21,672 bases of DNA from Candidatus Zixiibacteriota bacterium (GTDB lineage Bacteria > Zixibacteria > MSB-5A5 > GN15 > FEB-12), in contig JADFLZ010000004.1 of NCBI GenBank assembly GCA_022564135.1, positions 1-21,672 on the forward strand, in the 5' to 3' direction. Position numbers and translations under genes: made by a program. This document shows, piece after piece, positions 7,076 to 14,558 of this stretch; positions within the stretch are counted from its first letter, which is position 1; each line of letters starts with the position of its first letter. The notes under the pieces were generated by a model. The model worked only from the letters and a program-made list of their open reading frames with translations, was not told where the DNA came from and did no database searches.

Positions 7076-8095
7076 ATGCCCGAAATGGAATATGACAAAT
7101 TAACTTCGATGCAGAAAGCGGCAGTGGCTCTAATCGCATTTGGGGCAGAAGTATCAGCCCTGGTTCTCAAGGGCATGAATGAAAAGGACCTTGAACGTAT
7201 TACGATAGAAATTGCGAACATGCGTGACGTCCCGGCCGATATTGAAAAAAAGGTTATCGAGGATTGCCACGATATTTTTATAGCCAGACAATACATTTCT
7301 CAGGGAGGTGTGGATTTTGCTAAAACCATCCTGGAAAAGGCCGTAGGTCCAACCAGGGCCAAAGATATTCTTAACAGACTGGAATCATCGCTCTATTCAA
7401 AAGGTTTTTCGCTGCTGAAAGATATTGACCCCAAGCAACTTTCACAATTTTTGCAAAGTGAACATCCGCAGACAATCTCATTAATTCTGACTCAGCTGGC
7501 GCCGTCACATTCGGCTTCGGTACTAAGTGAATTTGCCGGAGAACTGCAAGCCGAAGTAGCTTTACGAATCGCGACCATGGAAAAAATTGCACCGGAAATT
7601 CTCGGTGAGATTGAGCAAACACTCGAAGGTCACTTCGAAAAGGGAGGTTCATCCCACATGTCAGCGACTGGCGGAGCCAAAGCTATGGCAGAACTGCTCA
7701 ATCTGATGGATACAACTGCTGAAAAAAATATCATGCTCTCACTGGAAGCTGATGATGCGGATTTGGCCGCGGAAATTAAAAATATGATGTTTGTCTTTGA
7801 TGATATAATCCTGCTTGATGACCGTTCCGTTCAGAAAGTTCTCAAGGAAGTTGAAACAAAAGACCTTTCAATTGCCCTTAAAGCCACCAGCGATGAAGTC
7901 AAAAATAAAATCTTCAGTAATGTTTCAGAGCGTGTATCTAAGATGGTCGAAGAAGAGATGGAATACATGGGGCCTACCAGACTCAGCGATGTCGAGACAG
8001 CACAGTCTCGTATTGTGGAGGTAATCAGAAGACTTGAAGAAGAAGGTCAGATAATTATTTCCGGCCGCGGCGGCAAAGAGGATATCATTGTCTAA
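7076..8095 (+). CDS. fliG: Flagellar motor switch protein FliG
   Basis: A 339-residue rotor protein that bridges FliF and FliM and receives torque from MotA. The N-terminal domain (about 1-100, LTSMQKAAVALIAFGAE and on) binds the FliF tail. The middle domain carries the EHPQ motif at 129-132 (EHPQTISLILTQL). The C-terminal domain (about 200-330) ends in the torque helix region KATSDEVKNKIFSNVSERVS and the GPTRLSDVETAQSRIVEVIR segment with its conserved charges. Length is standard. It overlaps the start of fliH by 8 bases, which suggests translational coupling. Confidence 0.97.
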   Translation: MPEMEYDKLTSMQKAAVALIAFGAEVSALVLKGMNEKDLERITIEIANMRDVPADIEKKVIEDCHDIFIARQYISQGGVDFAKTILEKAVGPTRAKDILNRLESSLYSKGFSLLKDIDPKQLSQFLQSEHPQTISLILTQLAPSHSASVLSEFAGELQAEVALRIATMEKIAPEILGEIEQTLEGHFEKGGSSHMSATGGAKAMAELLNLMDTTAEKNIMLSLEADDADLAAEIKNMMFVFDDIILLDDRSVQKVLKEVETKDLSIALKATSDEVKNKIFSNVSERVSKMVEEEMEYMGPTRLSDVETAQSRIVEVIRRLEEEGQIIISGRGGKEDIIV

Positions 8096-8780
8096 AGTTG
8101 TCAGGATTACACAGGAAGCTCCTGTGGTTTACATCGGTGAGCAGAGGCTGGACTTGGAAAAAGATGCCGAATCTGTGACGATTCTGACTCAAGTGTTTCC
8201 TGAGGTTCGCGTTGAAACTGCTGCCGACGGTATTAAACTAATACCCGCCCGTGAAATAATTAAAATCAATCAGGTACTGACGCATGAAAAAGAGCTCTCC
8301 GAAAAATTAGGCCGCGAGCAAGGTTACCAGCAAGGGTTAAAAGAAGGACTTGCTGAGGCAGAAAAAGTGCTGAAAGATTTTGAAAGTGCGATTTCCGACG
8401 CCATAAACGAAAGACAGCGGCTTTTTGAAGATGCCAAAACGAACATTCTTTCACTGGTAATGCAAATCAGCCGTAAAGTCACCTTCGACGCCGTCTCAAT
8501 TGACCCGGACGCGACTCTGCATATCATCAGCAAAGTAGTTGATAGTCTGGTAGACAAAAGTTTTATTAAAATTAAAGTCAATCCGGACCATCTACCCATT
8601 GTCGAGCAAAACATTGACAAATTTTTAAAGAATAATTCTACAATTAAGGAAATCAAAATAGAACCTGACAGCAGAGTAGATTTCGGGGGCTGTCTGATAG
8701 AAACGCCCACCGGAGATATCGACGCCAGGATTGATTCTCAGCTTAATTCAATTGAACAGACACTAATTTCAGAGGAATAA
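8088..8780 (+). CDS. fliH: Flagellar export stator protein FliH
   Basis: A 230-residue negative regulator and stator of the FliI export ATPase, cytoplasmic at the base of the basal body. The diagnostic glycine ladder GREQGYQQGLKEG (GxxxG repeats, about residues 75-87) is followed by a long helix. The C-terminal domain (about 120-225) has the pattern IKIKVNPDHLPIVEQ and VDFGGCLIETPTGDIDARID, shared with SctL and the peripheral stalk of V/F-type ATPases. The start is TTG at 8088, inside the end of fliG, with AGAGGA at 8077-8082. A TTG start is unusual, but csrA (18222) and fliI (8786) also use it here. It is directly followed by fliI. Confidence 0.93.
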   Translation: MSKVVRITQEAPVVYIGEQRLDLEKDAESVTILTQVFPEVRVETAADGIKLIPAREIIKINQVLTHEKELSEKLGREQGYQQGLKEGLAEAEKVLKDFESAISDAINERQRLFEDAKTNILSLVMQISRKVTFDAVSIDPDATLHIISKVVDSLVDKSFIKIKVNPDHLPIVEQNIDKFLKNNSTIKEIKIEPDSRVDFGGCLIETPTGDIDARIDSQLNSIEQTLISEE

Positions 8781-8785
8781 AACTC

Positions 8786-10129
8786 TTGGCGCAAATTGCC
8801 TATCAGATGTATGCCGAAAGAATTGACCAGCTTAATCCTATAAAGCATTACGGCAAAGTTACCAAAGTGATCGGACTGGTTGTAGAATCAGCCGGGCCGG
8901 CCGTATCAATAGGTAAACTCTGCACCATTGAGAGTAAAGAGAACGGCACCAGAATAAAAGCCGAAGTAGTCGGCTTCAGAGACGATCGAATCGTTCTCAT
9001 GCCGCTTGGACCCATTACCGGTATAACGCCCGGATCTATCGTGACTTCAAATTATGAGGAGCTCAGAGTTCCTGTTGGCAGAGAGTTAATCGGCCGAGTA
9101 CTGGGAGGACTGGGACAGCCGATCGATGACCTCGGGCCAATCGAAAGTTCAACAACAGTATCTGTCAATAATAAGCCGATTCCCGCCCTGAGACGGCGCA
9201 CAATCACCGACAAATTATTAACCGGCATTAGATCAATTGATTTAACTATGAGCGCAGCTAAAGGGCAGCGCTTAGGAATTTTTTCCGGCTCCGGGGTTGG
9301 AAAATCGGTAATGCTGGGTATGATGGCCAGAGGAACATCGGCAGACATTAATGTAATTGCTTTAATAGGGGAACGTGGCCGGGAAGTACGAGAGTTTATC
9401 GAAAATGACCTGGGTCCGGAGGGAATGAAAAACTCTATAGTAGTGGCGGTTACCTCAGATGAACCGCCTCTGATTAGAATCAAGGGTGCCATGGTGGCAA
9501 CAGCCATAGCAGAATATTTCAGAGACCAGGGCAAAAATGTTTTACTGCTGTTTGATTCTTTGACCAGAGTCTCCATGGCGCAGCGAGAAATAGGCATAGC
9601 AGCCGGTGAGCCGCCGACAACCAAGGGATACACACCTTCGGTATTTGCCATGCTGCCGGCTTTGCTTGAGCGGGCAGGGCTTTCGGAGAAAGGCTCCATT
9701 ACAGGTTTTTATGCGGTCCTGGTTGAAGGTGACGATTTTAATGAACCAATCGCAGACGCAGTACGCTCTATTCTGGATGGTCACATAACGCTTTCACGGA
9801 AAATGGCCTCACTCAATCAATATCCGGCTATTGACATTCTGGATTCAGTCAGCCGCTTGATGAAAAATGTCGCGACAGATGAAGAAATAGAACTGGCGGC
9901 TCAGACCAGAAAGGTCATGGCCATTTATCGTGAAGCAGAAGACCTGATAAATATAGGAGCTTATGTCAAGGGTTCGAACCCTGAAATAGATGATGCCATC
10001 ATAAAACATAGAAAGCTTCTGGACTTTTTCCGCCAGGGTATCAACGAAGTAGATGACTACCAGAAGTCATACCAAATCCTCAAAGAAATCTTTGAACCCG
10101 CAGAAGCAGCGAACAATGAAAAAGTTTAA
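8786..10129 (+). CDS. fliI: Flagellum-specific export ATPase FliI
   Basis: A 447-residue hexameric ATPase that unfolds and releases export substrates from their chaperones at the export gate. It is homologous to the F1 beta subunit. The Walker A loop GSGVGKS lies at about 167-174. It is followed by LIGERGREVREFIEN, the Walker B region VLLLFDSLTRVSMAQREIGIAAGEPPTTKGY, and FYAVLVEGDDFNEPIAD, a FliI/SctN pattern that distinguishes it from true ATP synthase. Length is normal. The likely start is TTG at 8786, nine bases after AGAGGA (8771-8776). An internal ATG seven codons later is the alternative. Its end overlaps fliJ by 14 bases. Confidence 0.97.
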   Translation: MAQIAYQMYAERIDQLNPIKHYGKVTKVIGLVVESAGPAVSIGKLCTIESKENGTRIKAEVVGFRDDRIVLMPLGPITGITPGSIVTSNYEELRVPVGRELIGRVLGGLGQPIDDLGPIESSTTVSVNNKPIPALRRRTITDKLLTGIRSIDLTMSAAKGQRLGIFSGSGVGKSVMLGMMARGTSADINVIALIGERGREVREFIENDLGPEGMKNSIVVAVTSDEPPLIRIKGAMVATAIAEYFRDQGKNVLLLFDSLTRVSMAQREIGIAAGEPPTTKGYTPSVFAMLPALLERAGLSEKGSITGFYAVLVEGDDFNEPIADAVRSILDGHITLSRKMASLNQYPAIDILDSVSRLMKNVATDEEIELAAQTRKVMAIYREAEDLINIGAYVKGSNPEIDDAIIKHRKLLDFFRQGINEVDDYQKSYQILKEIFEPAEAANNEKV

Positions 10130-10571
10130 GTATCGTTTTGAGCCTCTTCTGAAAGTTAAATCTGAGATAGAAAAGCAAAAACAAAAAGAATTTGCCCAGG
10201 TGAAACAAAAAGTCAACAGTCAAACTCAGGAAATCCAGCAAGTAGACAAAAATTTTGATAATTCTCTAAACAAACAAAGGCAAGTGCAGAAAAATAAAAT
10301 ATCGGTTGCAGAAATGCTGGTTTACGGACGCTATTTTGTTAAGCTGAAAAAAGAGAACTTAAGTAACAATGAAATGTTAAAAGCGCTCAATGTGGAACTG
10401 GAAAAAACTCGTAAATCTCTGGTAGAATCTACAACAGAAAAGAAAAAATATGAAAAGCTCAAGGAAAATCTATTGATCAGGTATAAAAGTGATTTCACCA
10501 AAGCAGAAACGAAAGATAACGACGAGATAGCTTCTAATAACTACAGCTTAAAAGGCAGCATCTTAAAATAA
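10116..10571 (+). CDS. fliJ: Flagellar export chaperone/stalk protein FliJ
   Basis: A 151-residue, almost entirely helical, lysine- and glutamine-rich protein that inserts as a central stalk into the FliI hexamer and links it to the FlhA gate. It opens with MKKFKYRFEPLLKVKSEIEK, the classic FliJ start (FxFxLxxLLxxR/K pattern). Long coiled-coil heptads and a conserved-style second helix (VAEMLVYGRYFVKLKKE) follow. The ATG at 10116 is chosen, not an upstream in-frame ATG at 10053, because residues from there match the family and the extra 21 would be buried in fliI. The sequence is weakly conserved, as in all FliJ. Position after fliI makes the call firm. It is the last gene of the operon, and the next gene is convergent. 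Confidence 0.9.
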   Translation: MKKFKYRFEPLLKVKSEIEKQKQKEFAQVKQKVNSQTQEIQQVDKNFDNSLNKQRQVQKNKISVAEMLVYGRYFVKLKKENLSNNEMLKALNVELEKTRKSLVESTTEKKKYEKLKENLLIRYKSDFTKAETKDNDEIASNNYSLKGSILK

Positions 10572-10585
10572 GCAAATCTCCAAAA

Positions 10586-11356
10586 CTACGGACAATCCGG
10601 AGGCGACGGACCTCCGCGGAAAATGAAATCAACCAGATAAGTAAGATCAATGATGTTGACATTACCTTCGACATCCTGATCTAAATTGCCTTCTTCGGCG
10701 CAGTTTAAGTCTGGTCCGCCACGAAAGATTCTGTCAATCAGGTAGGTTAAGTCAAGAATGTTGGCGTCAGTTCCATCATTGTTAAAGTCACCTCTCTGGC
10801 CAATGCAGCATAGATCCCGGTTAATATAGAGGTAGCCAAATTCAAACTGAGGCGTAAACTGGTTTGCCAGGGAATCTGAAAAAGAAGTACTCCAATTTAT
10901 CTCCAAAGTCTGAACGCTTACAGAGTCAATTGTAACCAAAATGGAATCCAGGGAGTCGGGATAGGAGAAGTGTAAATGTCCCAATAATCCGCTTCCCGGA
11001 GGTATCAGGGGCTCACTTAGAGGAAAACCCCATATACTATAAGCAGAGTCTAAAAAATGGCGGGTCATCCCTTTGGTAGAAATATATTCAACCCTGCCGC
11101 CGACAAACGAAAATGAATCCAGAAATATCAAGGCGGGGTCATAGTCATATGTGAAGGTAATCTCAAAGCCTGCCAGTGGTTGATCATTTACAAAGTTGAT
11201 AGCAACTGCCCACTTCGACAGGGGAGACTGAGTAGAATCAATATAGACAGTGTCAGGTAAACCGGGATCCTGGGCAAAGGCAGAGCTTTTTGCAGAAAAG
11301 GCCGCCAAAAGAAGCAGTGCAATTATAATCGACAGTATTTTAATTCTAAAACGCAT
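10586..11356 (-). CDS. Secreted protein with C-terminal dockerin-like repeat pair
   Basis: A 256-residue exported protein. The ATG at 11356 is chosen because GGAAGG lies 12 bases before it; a TTG at 11380 would add eight residues. The signal peptide is MRFRIKILSIIIALLLLAAF followed by SAKSSAFAQ. The middle (about 30-190) is a beta-rich region with alternating hydrophobics and the pattern WAVAINFVNDQPLAGFEITF, like cohesin or other secreted beta-sandwich domains. The C-terminus has two dockerin-type calcium loops: GDFNNDGTDANILDLTYLID and a second, weaker one (GNLDQDVEGNVNIIDLTYLV), each ending in FRGGP. Cysteines flank them (DLCC, LNC, DCP). Such tails are, from memory, abundant in Zixibacteria-like genomes and may act in surface attachment or sorting. 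It is the only minus-strand gene, converging on fliJ with a 14-base gap. Nothing ties it to flagella except position, and its function is unknown. Confidence 0.85.
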   Translation of the reverse strand: MRFRIKILSIIIALLLLAAFSAKSSAFAQDPGLPDTVYIDSTQSPLSKWAVAINFVNDQPLAGFEITFTYDYDPALIFLDSFSFVGGRVEYISTKGMTRHFLDSAYSIWGFPLSEPLIPPGSGLLGHLHFSYPDSLDSILVTIDSVSVQTLEINWSTSFSDSLANQFTPQFEFGYLYINRDLCCIGQRGDFNNDGTDANILDLTYLIDRIFRGGPDLNCAEEGNLDQDVEGNVNIIDLTYLVDFIFRGGPSPPDCP

Positions 11357-11764
11357 AGATAGACTTTGCCTTCCATTCAAGATTTCAGCAAAATTGGTGC
11401 TCGTTACAATCTTAAAATTAACAAGTCTGGGTCGAAATTAAATTGCCTCACAAAACGGTGTAAGTAGTTGTAATCAAGGCAGATTGCTGCCCGATGAAAA
11501 TATAATGGTTACCCGCAAAAATTGCAATAGAAATCTGTCAAATGATGAGTATGCAAACGATTGAACATTTTTGAGAAGAACTGTCTAAATTGGCCAAAAT
11601 CGAGGTTTTTTCGAGCATTTATTAAGGATTACAAGAAACCCGAAAATTATTTCTGCCGGCTCAAGAAAATTATTCCAAAATCTTCCTCAAAAAGCAGTAA
11701 TCCAGCTCGGCTTAAGTCCTGTAATGTCATGTAAGACAGTTGCTTGAGCCTCTAGGTGCAGTCT
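11357..11764 (+). other. Non-coding stretch between dockerin gene and flgF promoter
   Basis: About 400 bases with no convincing gene. It must hold the minus-strand promoter and leader of the dockerin-repeat gene at its left end and the control region of the flgF operon at its right end. Visible structures are a small perfect hairpin, GGCAG-ATTG-CTGCC, at 11478-11491 and the imperfect dyad at 11709-11750, described separately. The rest is AT-rich and shows no further repeat, tRNA or remnant of fliK, flgD or flgE that I can recognise. Confidence 0.6.
11709..11750 (+). promoter_or_regulatory. Two-part dyad upstream of the flgF RpoN promoter
   Basis: GGCTTAAG (11709-11716) and CTTGAGCC (11743-11750) are inverted copies with one mismatch. 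Inside them CTGT (11719-11722) and ACAG (11736-11739) are inverted too, giving a nested, nearly symmetric site. Its centre is about 61 bases before the predicted start of transcription at 11791. That is a plausible place for an enhancer-binding protein of the FlrC/NtrC type. AAGTC and GACAG within it are also seen before the flgB promoter. The binding role is inferred. Confidence 0.4.
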
Positions 11765-11780
11765 TGGCACAGCTGCTGCT
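11765..11780 (+). promoter_or_regulatory. Sigma-54 (RpoN) -24/-12 promoter for the flgF operon
   Basis: TGGCACAGCTGCTGCT has the invariant GG (11766-11767) and GC (11778-11779) separated by exactly 10 bases. It matches the RpoN consensus TGGCAC-N5-TTGCW except for C in place of the first T of the -12 box. The predicted start of transcription is about 11791, immediately before the Shine-Dalgarno GGAGG (11792-11796) and the GTG start of flgF at 11802. The leader would therefore be only about 11 bases. The same regulator proposed for flgB could serve here. Confidence 0.8.
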
Positions 11781-11801
11781 TAACAGTTGTCGGAGGAAAA
11801 C

Positions 11802-12531
11802 GTGATTAAAGGAATATATACATCAGCCTCGGGAATGCTGCCGCAGGTCAAAAAGCAGGAGATAACTGCCAATAACGTAGCCAATGCTGCAGCCACTGGT
11901 TTTAAGAAAGACCGCCTCTTCATCAAGGAGCTTTCTGAAGCAGAGAAGAAAGTCTTTAAGAACAAATGCTGACTGGATCAAACCAATGGTTTCAAATGTT
12001 TTTGTAGACCATTCAGCGGGTGTTTTTGACAGAACCGGCAATCCTTTGAACCTGGCTATCAACGGTGACGGCTTTTTCACTATTCAGCTTTCCGACGGAC
12101 AAACTGCCTTGACCAGGGCTGGTGCCTTTGAAGTTAATTCCGACGGTGTCATTGCTTTCCCGGGTGGAGCAGTCCTGCTGGGAGACGGCGGTCCGATTCA
12201 AGTAGGCTCAGGCAAAGTTACTATAACTGCTACTGGCGAAGTGTCAGTCAATGATTTTCCGGTAGCTAAAATTACTCCGGTAACAGTAGACGACTTAAGC
12301 CAACTTAAGAAACTGGGTAATTCTTTATTCTTGTTATCAGAAAACGCAGAAGTAAAACCTGTGAAAACTTCAACGATAATGCAGGGCTACCTGGAAGCAT
12401 CGAATGTCGATGTCGTCCATGAAATGGTAGAGATGATTATTTCATATAGAAATTACGAGGCCAATGCTAATTCACTCCGCAGTCAGGACGAAACTTTAGA
12501 TAAGCTATTTAGTCGGGTTGGTTCGCGGTAA
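11802..12531 (+). pseudogene. flgF: Flagellar rod protein FlgF, single frameshift
   Basis: An FlgF/FlgG-family proximal rod protein, about 242 residues if the frame is restored. The GTG start at 11802 follows GGAGG and gives the family N-terminus MIKGIYTSASGML, then ITANNVANAAATGFKKDRLF. The frame then runs into TGA at 11970-11972. In the next frame the protein continues: NADWIKPMVSNVFVDHSAG, NPLNLAINGDGFFTIQL, QTALTRAGAFEVNSDG, and the C-terminal signature QGYLEASNVDVVHEMVEMII-SYRNYEAN. One extra base somewhere in about 11942-11969 explains the break; candidates include the A-runs there. Everything either side is well conserved and no segment is missing. It is either a sequence error or a very recent inactivating indel. 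It heads the second operon, and flgG follows 24 bases later. Confidence 0.9.
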
Positions 12532-12555
12532 TAATTGGATTTTTAGGAGGACTAT

Positions 12556-13246
12556 ATGATAAAAGCAATGAGAACAGCAGCATCTGGAATGACAGCACAG
12601 CAGATGAACGTAGATACTATTGCTAACAACCTGGCAAACGTAAATACAACCGGATTTAAACGCACCAAGGTGGAATTTTTGACGTGCTTTATCAAAATAT
12701 AAAAACCGCCGGATCAGCAACGGCCGTAGGCACACAGCGCCCGGTCGGTCTATCAGTCGGTTACGGTACCCGAGCTTCGGCCACACACCGGCATTTTACA
12801 AACGGCGACCTGACACTTACCAATAACCCGCTGGATATGGCCATTTCATGTGACGGTTTTTTCCTGCTGCCGGAAATTACGATTCCCACCGACGCTATGT
12901 CTATTTCTGTGGGTTCTGACGGTATTATCGAAATTGCCCAGTTTGGTCAGGACGAACCTGTGCAGATCGGACAGCTGGAACTGGCGCGATTTGTAAACCC
13001 TTCCGGTCTGAACGCGCTGGGAAGTAATCTTTATCAGAGAACTACCGCCTCAGGTGATGCGCTGATTGACGTGCCCACCCAGAGTGGACTGGGGCAGATA
13101 GACCAGGGTTATCTGGAAGGCTCCAATGTCAAAGTCGTTGATGAAATGGTAACATGATTATAGCCCAGCGTGCTTATGAAATGAATGCCAAAGCTATCCA
13201 GACGGCAGATGATATGTTTTCAATTGCTAACAGCCTTAAGAGATAA
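12556..13246 (+). pseudogene. flgG: Flagellar distal rod protein FlgG, two frameshifts and an internal gap
   Basis: FlgG builds the distal rod. Strong AGGAGG (12545-12550) precedes ATG 12556. The first piece, MIKAMRTAASGMTAQQMNVD and on to TTGFKRTKVEF, runs off frame at the T-run 12676-12680 and stops at 12702. One more T would give KVEFFDVLYQNIKTAGS, as expected. The second piece carries YGTRASATHRHFTNGDL and the end QGYLEGSNVKVVDEMV. It breaks at about 13150 (GGTAACATGA, one A short of GTAAACATG) and stops at 13157. The third piece is MIIAQRAYEMNAKAIQTADD and ends at 13246. Between DGFF and LLPEITIP (near 12866) about 31 residues that every FlgG has (the LPDGTxAYTRDGSF region) are absent, in frame. 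Restored length is about 230 residues against the usual 260. If real, the flagellum could not be completed. Confidence 0.9.
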
Positions 13247-13248
13247 AT

Positions 13249-13962
13249 ATGAAACAGCTTTTTAAAATGCTCCTGCTCATTGGCCTGTTATTGTTTTCGC
13301 TGGGGTCGGCGGTACTTGCTGAATCAACTCGGGATATTATTGTCAATAAGGTTTACGAGTCGTTTGAGCTCGACAAAAGCATATATACAATCGAAATTCT
13401 GACTGACGAAATAAAATCAAAGAATATTTCTTACTCACAAATTTCAGTCAAGCCACTTTACCAGACCACACCGATCGGACGCTTTGCAATTATTCTAAAA
13501 GTAACTCGAGCTGAGGCTAAAGTTCAAGAAGAAACGATCAGGCTTTATATCCGCAAGTACGCAGAGGTGCTGGTGGCAGGTGAGAGAATCAAGAGATTTG
13601 ATAACATCACTCTGGCTAAAGTCTCCATTGAACGCAAAGAGATCACAACACTTCGCGAAGACCCGTTAATATCTCTTAACTCAGTTACGAATATGCGCGC
13701 CCGTCGTAATATCGCCAAGAATCGCATATTGACAAAAGCTGATATTGAAAAAAAGCCGGTGATAAAATCATATAGCAATGTCCACATCATATATGTCAGC
13801 GGTCTATGCCGGATAACCGCCGAAGGTAAAGCTCTCGAGGATGGTCAGACAGGGGAGTTAATCAGAGTAAAAAATAAATCTTCCGGCAAAATTGTATCGG
13901 CCAGAGTAGTTGACAAAAATTTGGTACAAGTTGACCCCAAAAACAGGACAGAGGTGTCATAA
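13249..13962 (+). CDS. flgA: Flagellar P-ring assembly chaperone FlgA
   Basis: A 237-residue periplasmic chaperone needed for FlgI assembly into the P-ring. The signal peptide is MKQLFKMLLLIGLLLFSLGS followed by AVLA, with cleavage probably before ESTRD. The C-terminal part contains the SAF/ChapFlgA fold: RARRNIAKNRILTKADIEKK, a Val-rich strand, then ITAEGKALEDGQTGELIRVK and the terminal SGKIVSARVVDKNLVQV. The match to the family C-terminus is clear. It starts 2 bases after flgG, and its stop shares a base with the flgH ATG (TAATG), so the two are translationally coupled. It is intact, unlike the two genes before it. Confidence 0.95.
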   Translation: MKQLFKMLLLIGLLLFSLGSAVLAESTRDIIVNKVYESFELDKSIYTIEILTDEIKSKNISYSQISVKPLYQTTPIGRFAIILKVTRAEAKVQEETIRLYIRKYAEVLVAGERIKRFDNITLAKVSIERKEITTLREDPLISLNSVTNMRARRNIAKNRILTKADIEKKPVIKSYSNVHIIYVSGLCRITAEGKALEDGQTGELIRVKNKSSGKIVSARVVDKNLVQVDPKNRTEVS

Positions 13963-14549
13963 TGAGAACGAAAAGAATTTTAATCTATCTGGGCTTGATG
14001 TTGCTTTTGCCTTTTGCTTTGAAAGTAAAAGGCGACGATTTTGGCCAGAGCCAGTCATTGTTTACCGACATAAAAGCTAACCAGGTTGGCGATGTACTTA
14101 CGGTTATAATAAGTGAGCAGAGCCGGGGCAGTAACCAGATTCAGACCAAGACAACCAAGAGTTCAAAGCATGATGTTAAGGGCGGTCCGGGAATAGGAAC
14201 GCTGAATTTTCTGCCGCTTTTTGGCGTAAATGGTGAAACCAAGAGTACCCATGACGGCAAAGGACAAAATATCCGCAACGGAAGTCTTAATGCCAAAATG
14301 TCTGTGACGGTGATTGCCATAAGAGATAACGGCGACTTAGTAATCCAGGGAAGCCGCATGATTGTCATTTCGGGCGACAAGGAAACGATAAGTTTATCCG
14401 GGGTGGTGCGTCAGCGCGATGTTTCGCCCGGCAATACGATTGATTCGTATCTGATAGCAGATGCAGAGATAAGTTACACCGGCAAAGGGGCAGCCAGCGC
14501 AGGTTCCCGGCCCGGGTTTATTACAAGATTTTTCAACTGGTTGTTTTAG
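13962..14549 (+). CDS. flgH: Flagellar L-ring protein FlgH, without a lipobox cysteine
   Basis: A 195-residue outer-membrane ring subunit. Family signatures are clear: SLFTDIKANQVGDVLTVIIS near the N-terminus, NGSLNAKMSVTVIAIRDNGD and LVIQGSRMIVISGDKETISL in the middle, then GVVRQRDVSPGNTIDSYLIA and DAEISYTGKG, with a hydrophobic end FITRFFNWLF. The leader (MRTKRILIYLGLMLLLPFAL, KVKG) is a signal peptide, but no lipobox follows it and the whole protein has no cysteine. FlgH is usually a lipoprotein anchored through an N-terminal Cys, so this one would be processed by ordinary signal peptidase or anchored differently. Lengthening or shortening the start does not bring in a Cys. flgI follows after 9 bases. 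Confidence 0.94.
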   Translation: MRTKRILIYLGLMLLLPFALKVKGDDFGQSQSLFTDIKANQVGDVLTVIISEQSRGSNQIQTKTTKSSKHDVKGGPGIGTLNFLPLFGVNGETKSTHDGKGQNIRNGSLNAKMSVTVIAIRDNGDLVIQGSRMIVISGDKETISLSGVVRQRDVSPGNTIDSYLIADAEISYTGKGAASAGSRPGFITRFFNWLF

Positions 14550-14558
14550 GAGAAAGTA

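Noticed and set aside
9052..9699. Long minus-strand open frame of 215 codons opposite fliI
   Set aside because: It lies wholly inside fliI, whose protein is clearly conserved. Its own translation is Ser/Pro-rich with no recognisable motif, and it is a codon-bias shadow.
10053..10115. Upstream in-frame ATG that would extend fliJ by 21 residues
   Set aside because: The extension overlaps fliI deeply and does not look like FliJ. The ATG at 10116 gives the typical FliJ N-terminus.
11940..12702. Programmed frameshifting in flgF and flgG
   Set aside because: There is no known slippery heptamer with a downstream pseudoknot or stop-codon arrangement. Three separate shifts plus a deletion are better explained by error or decay.
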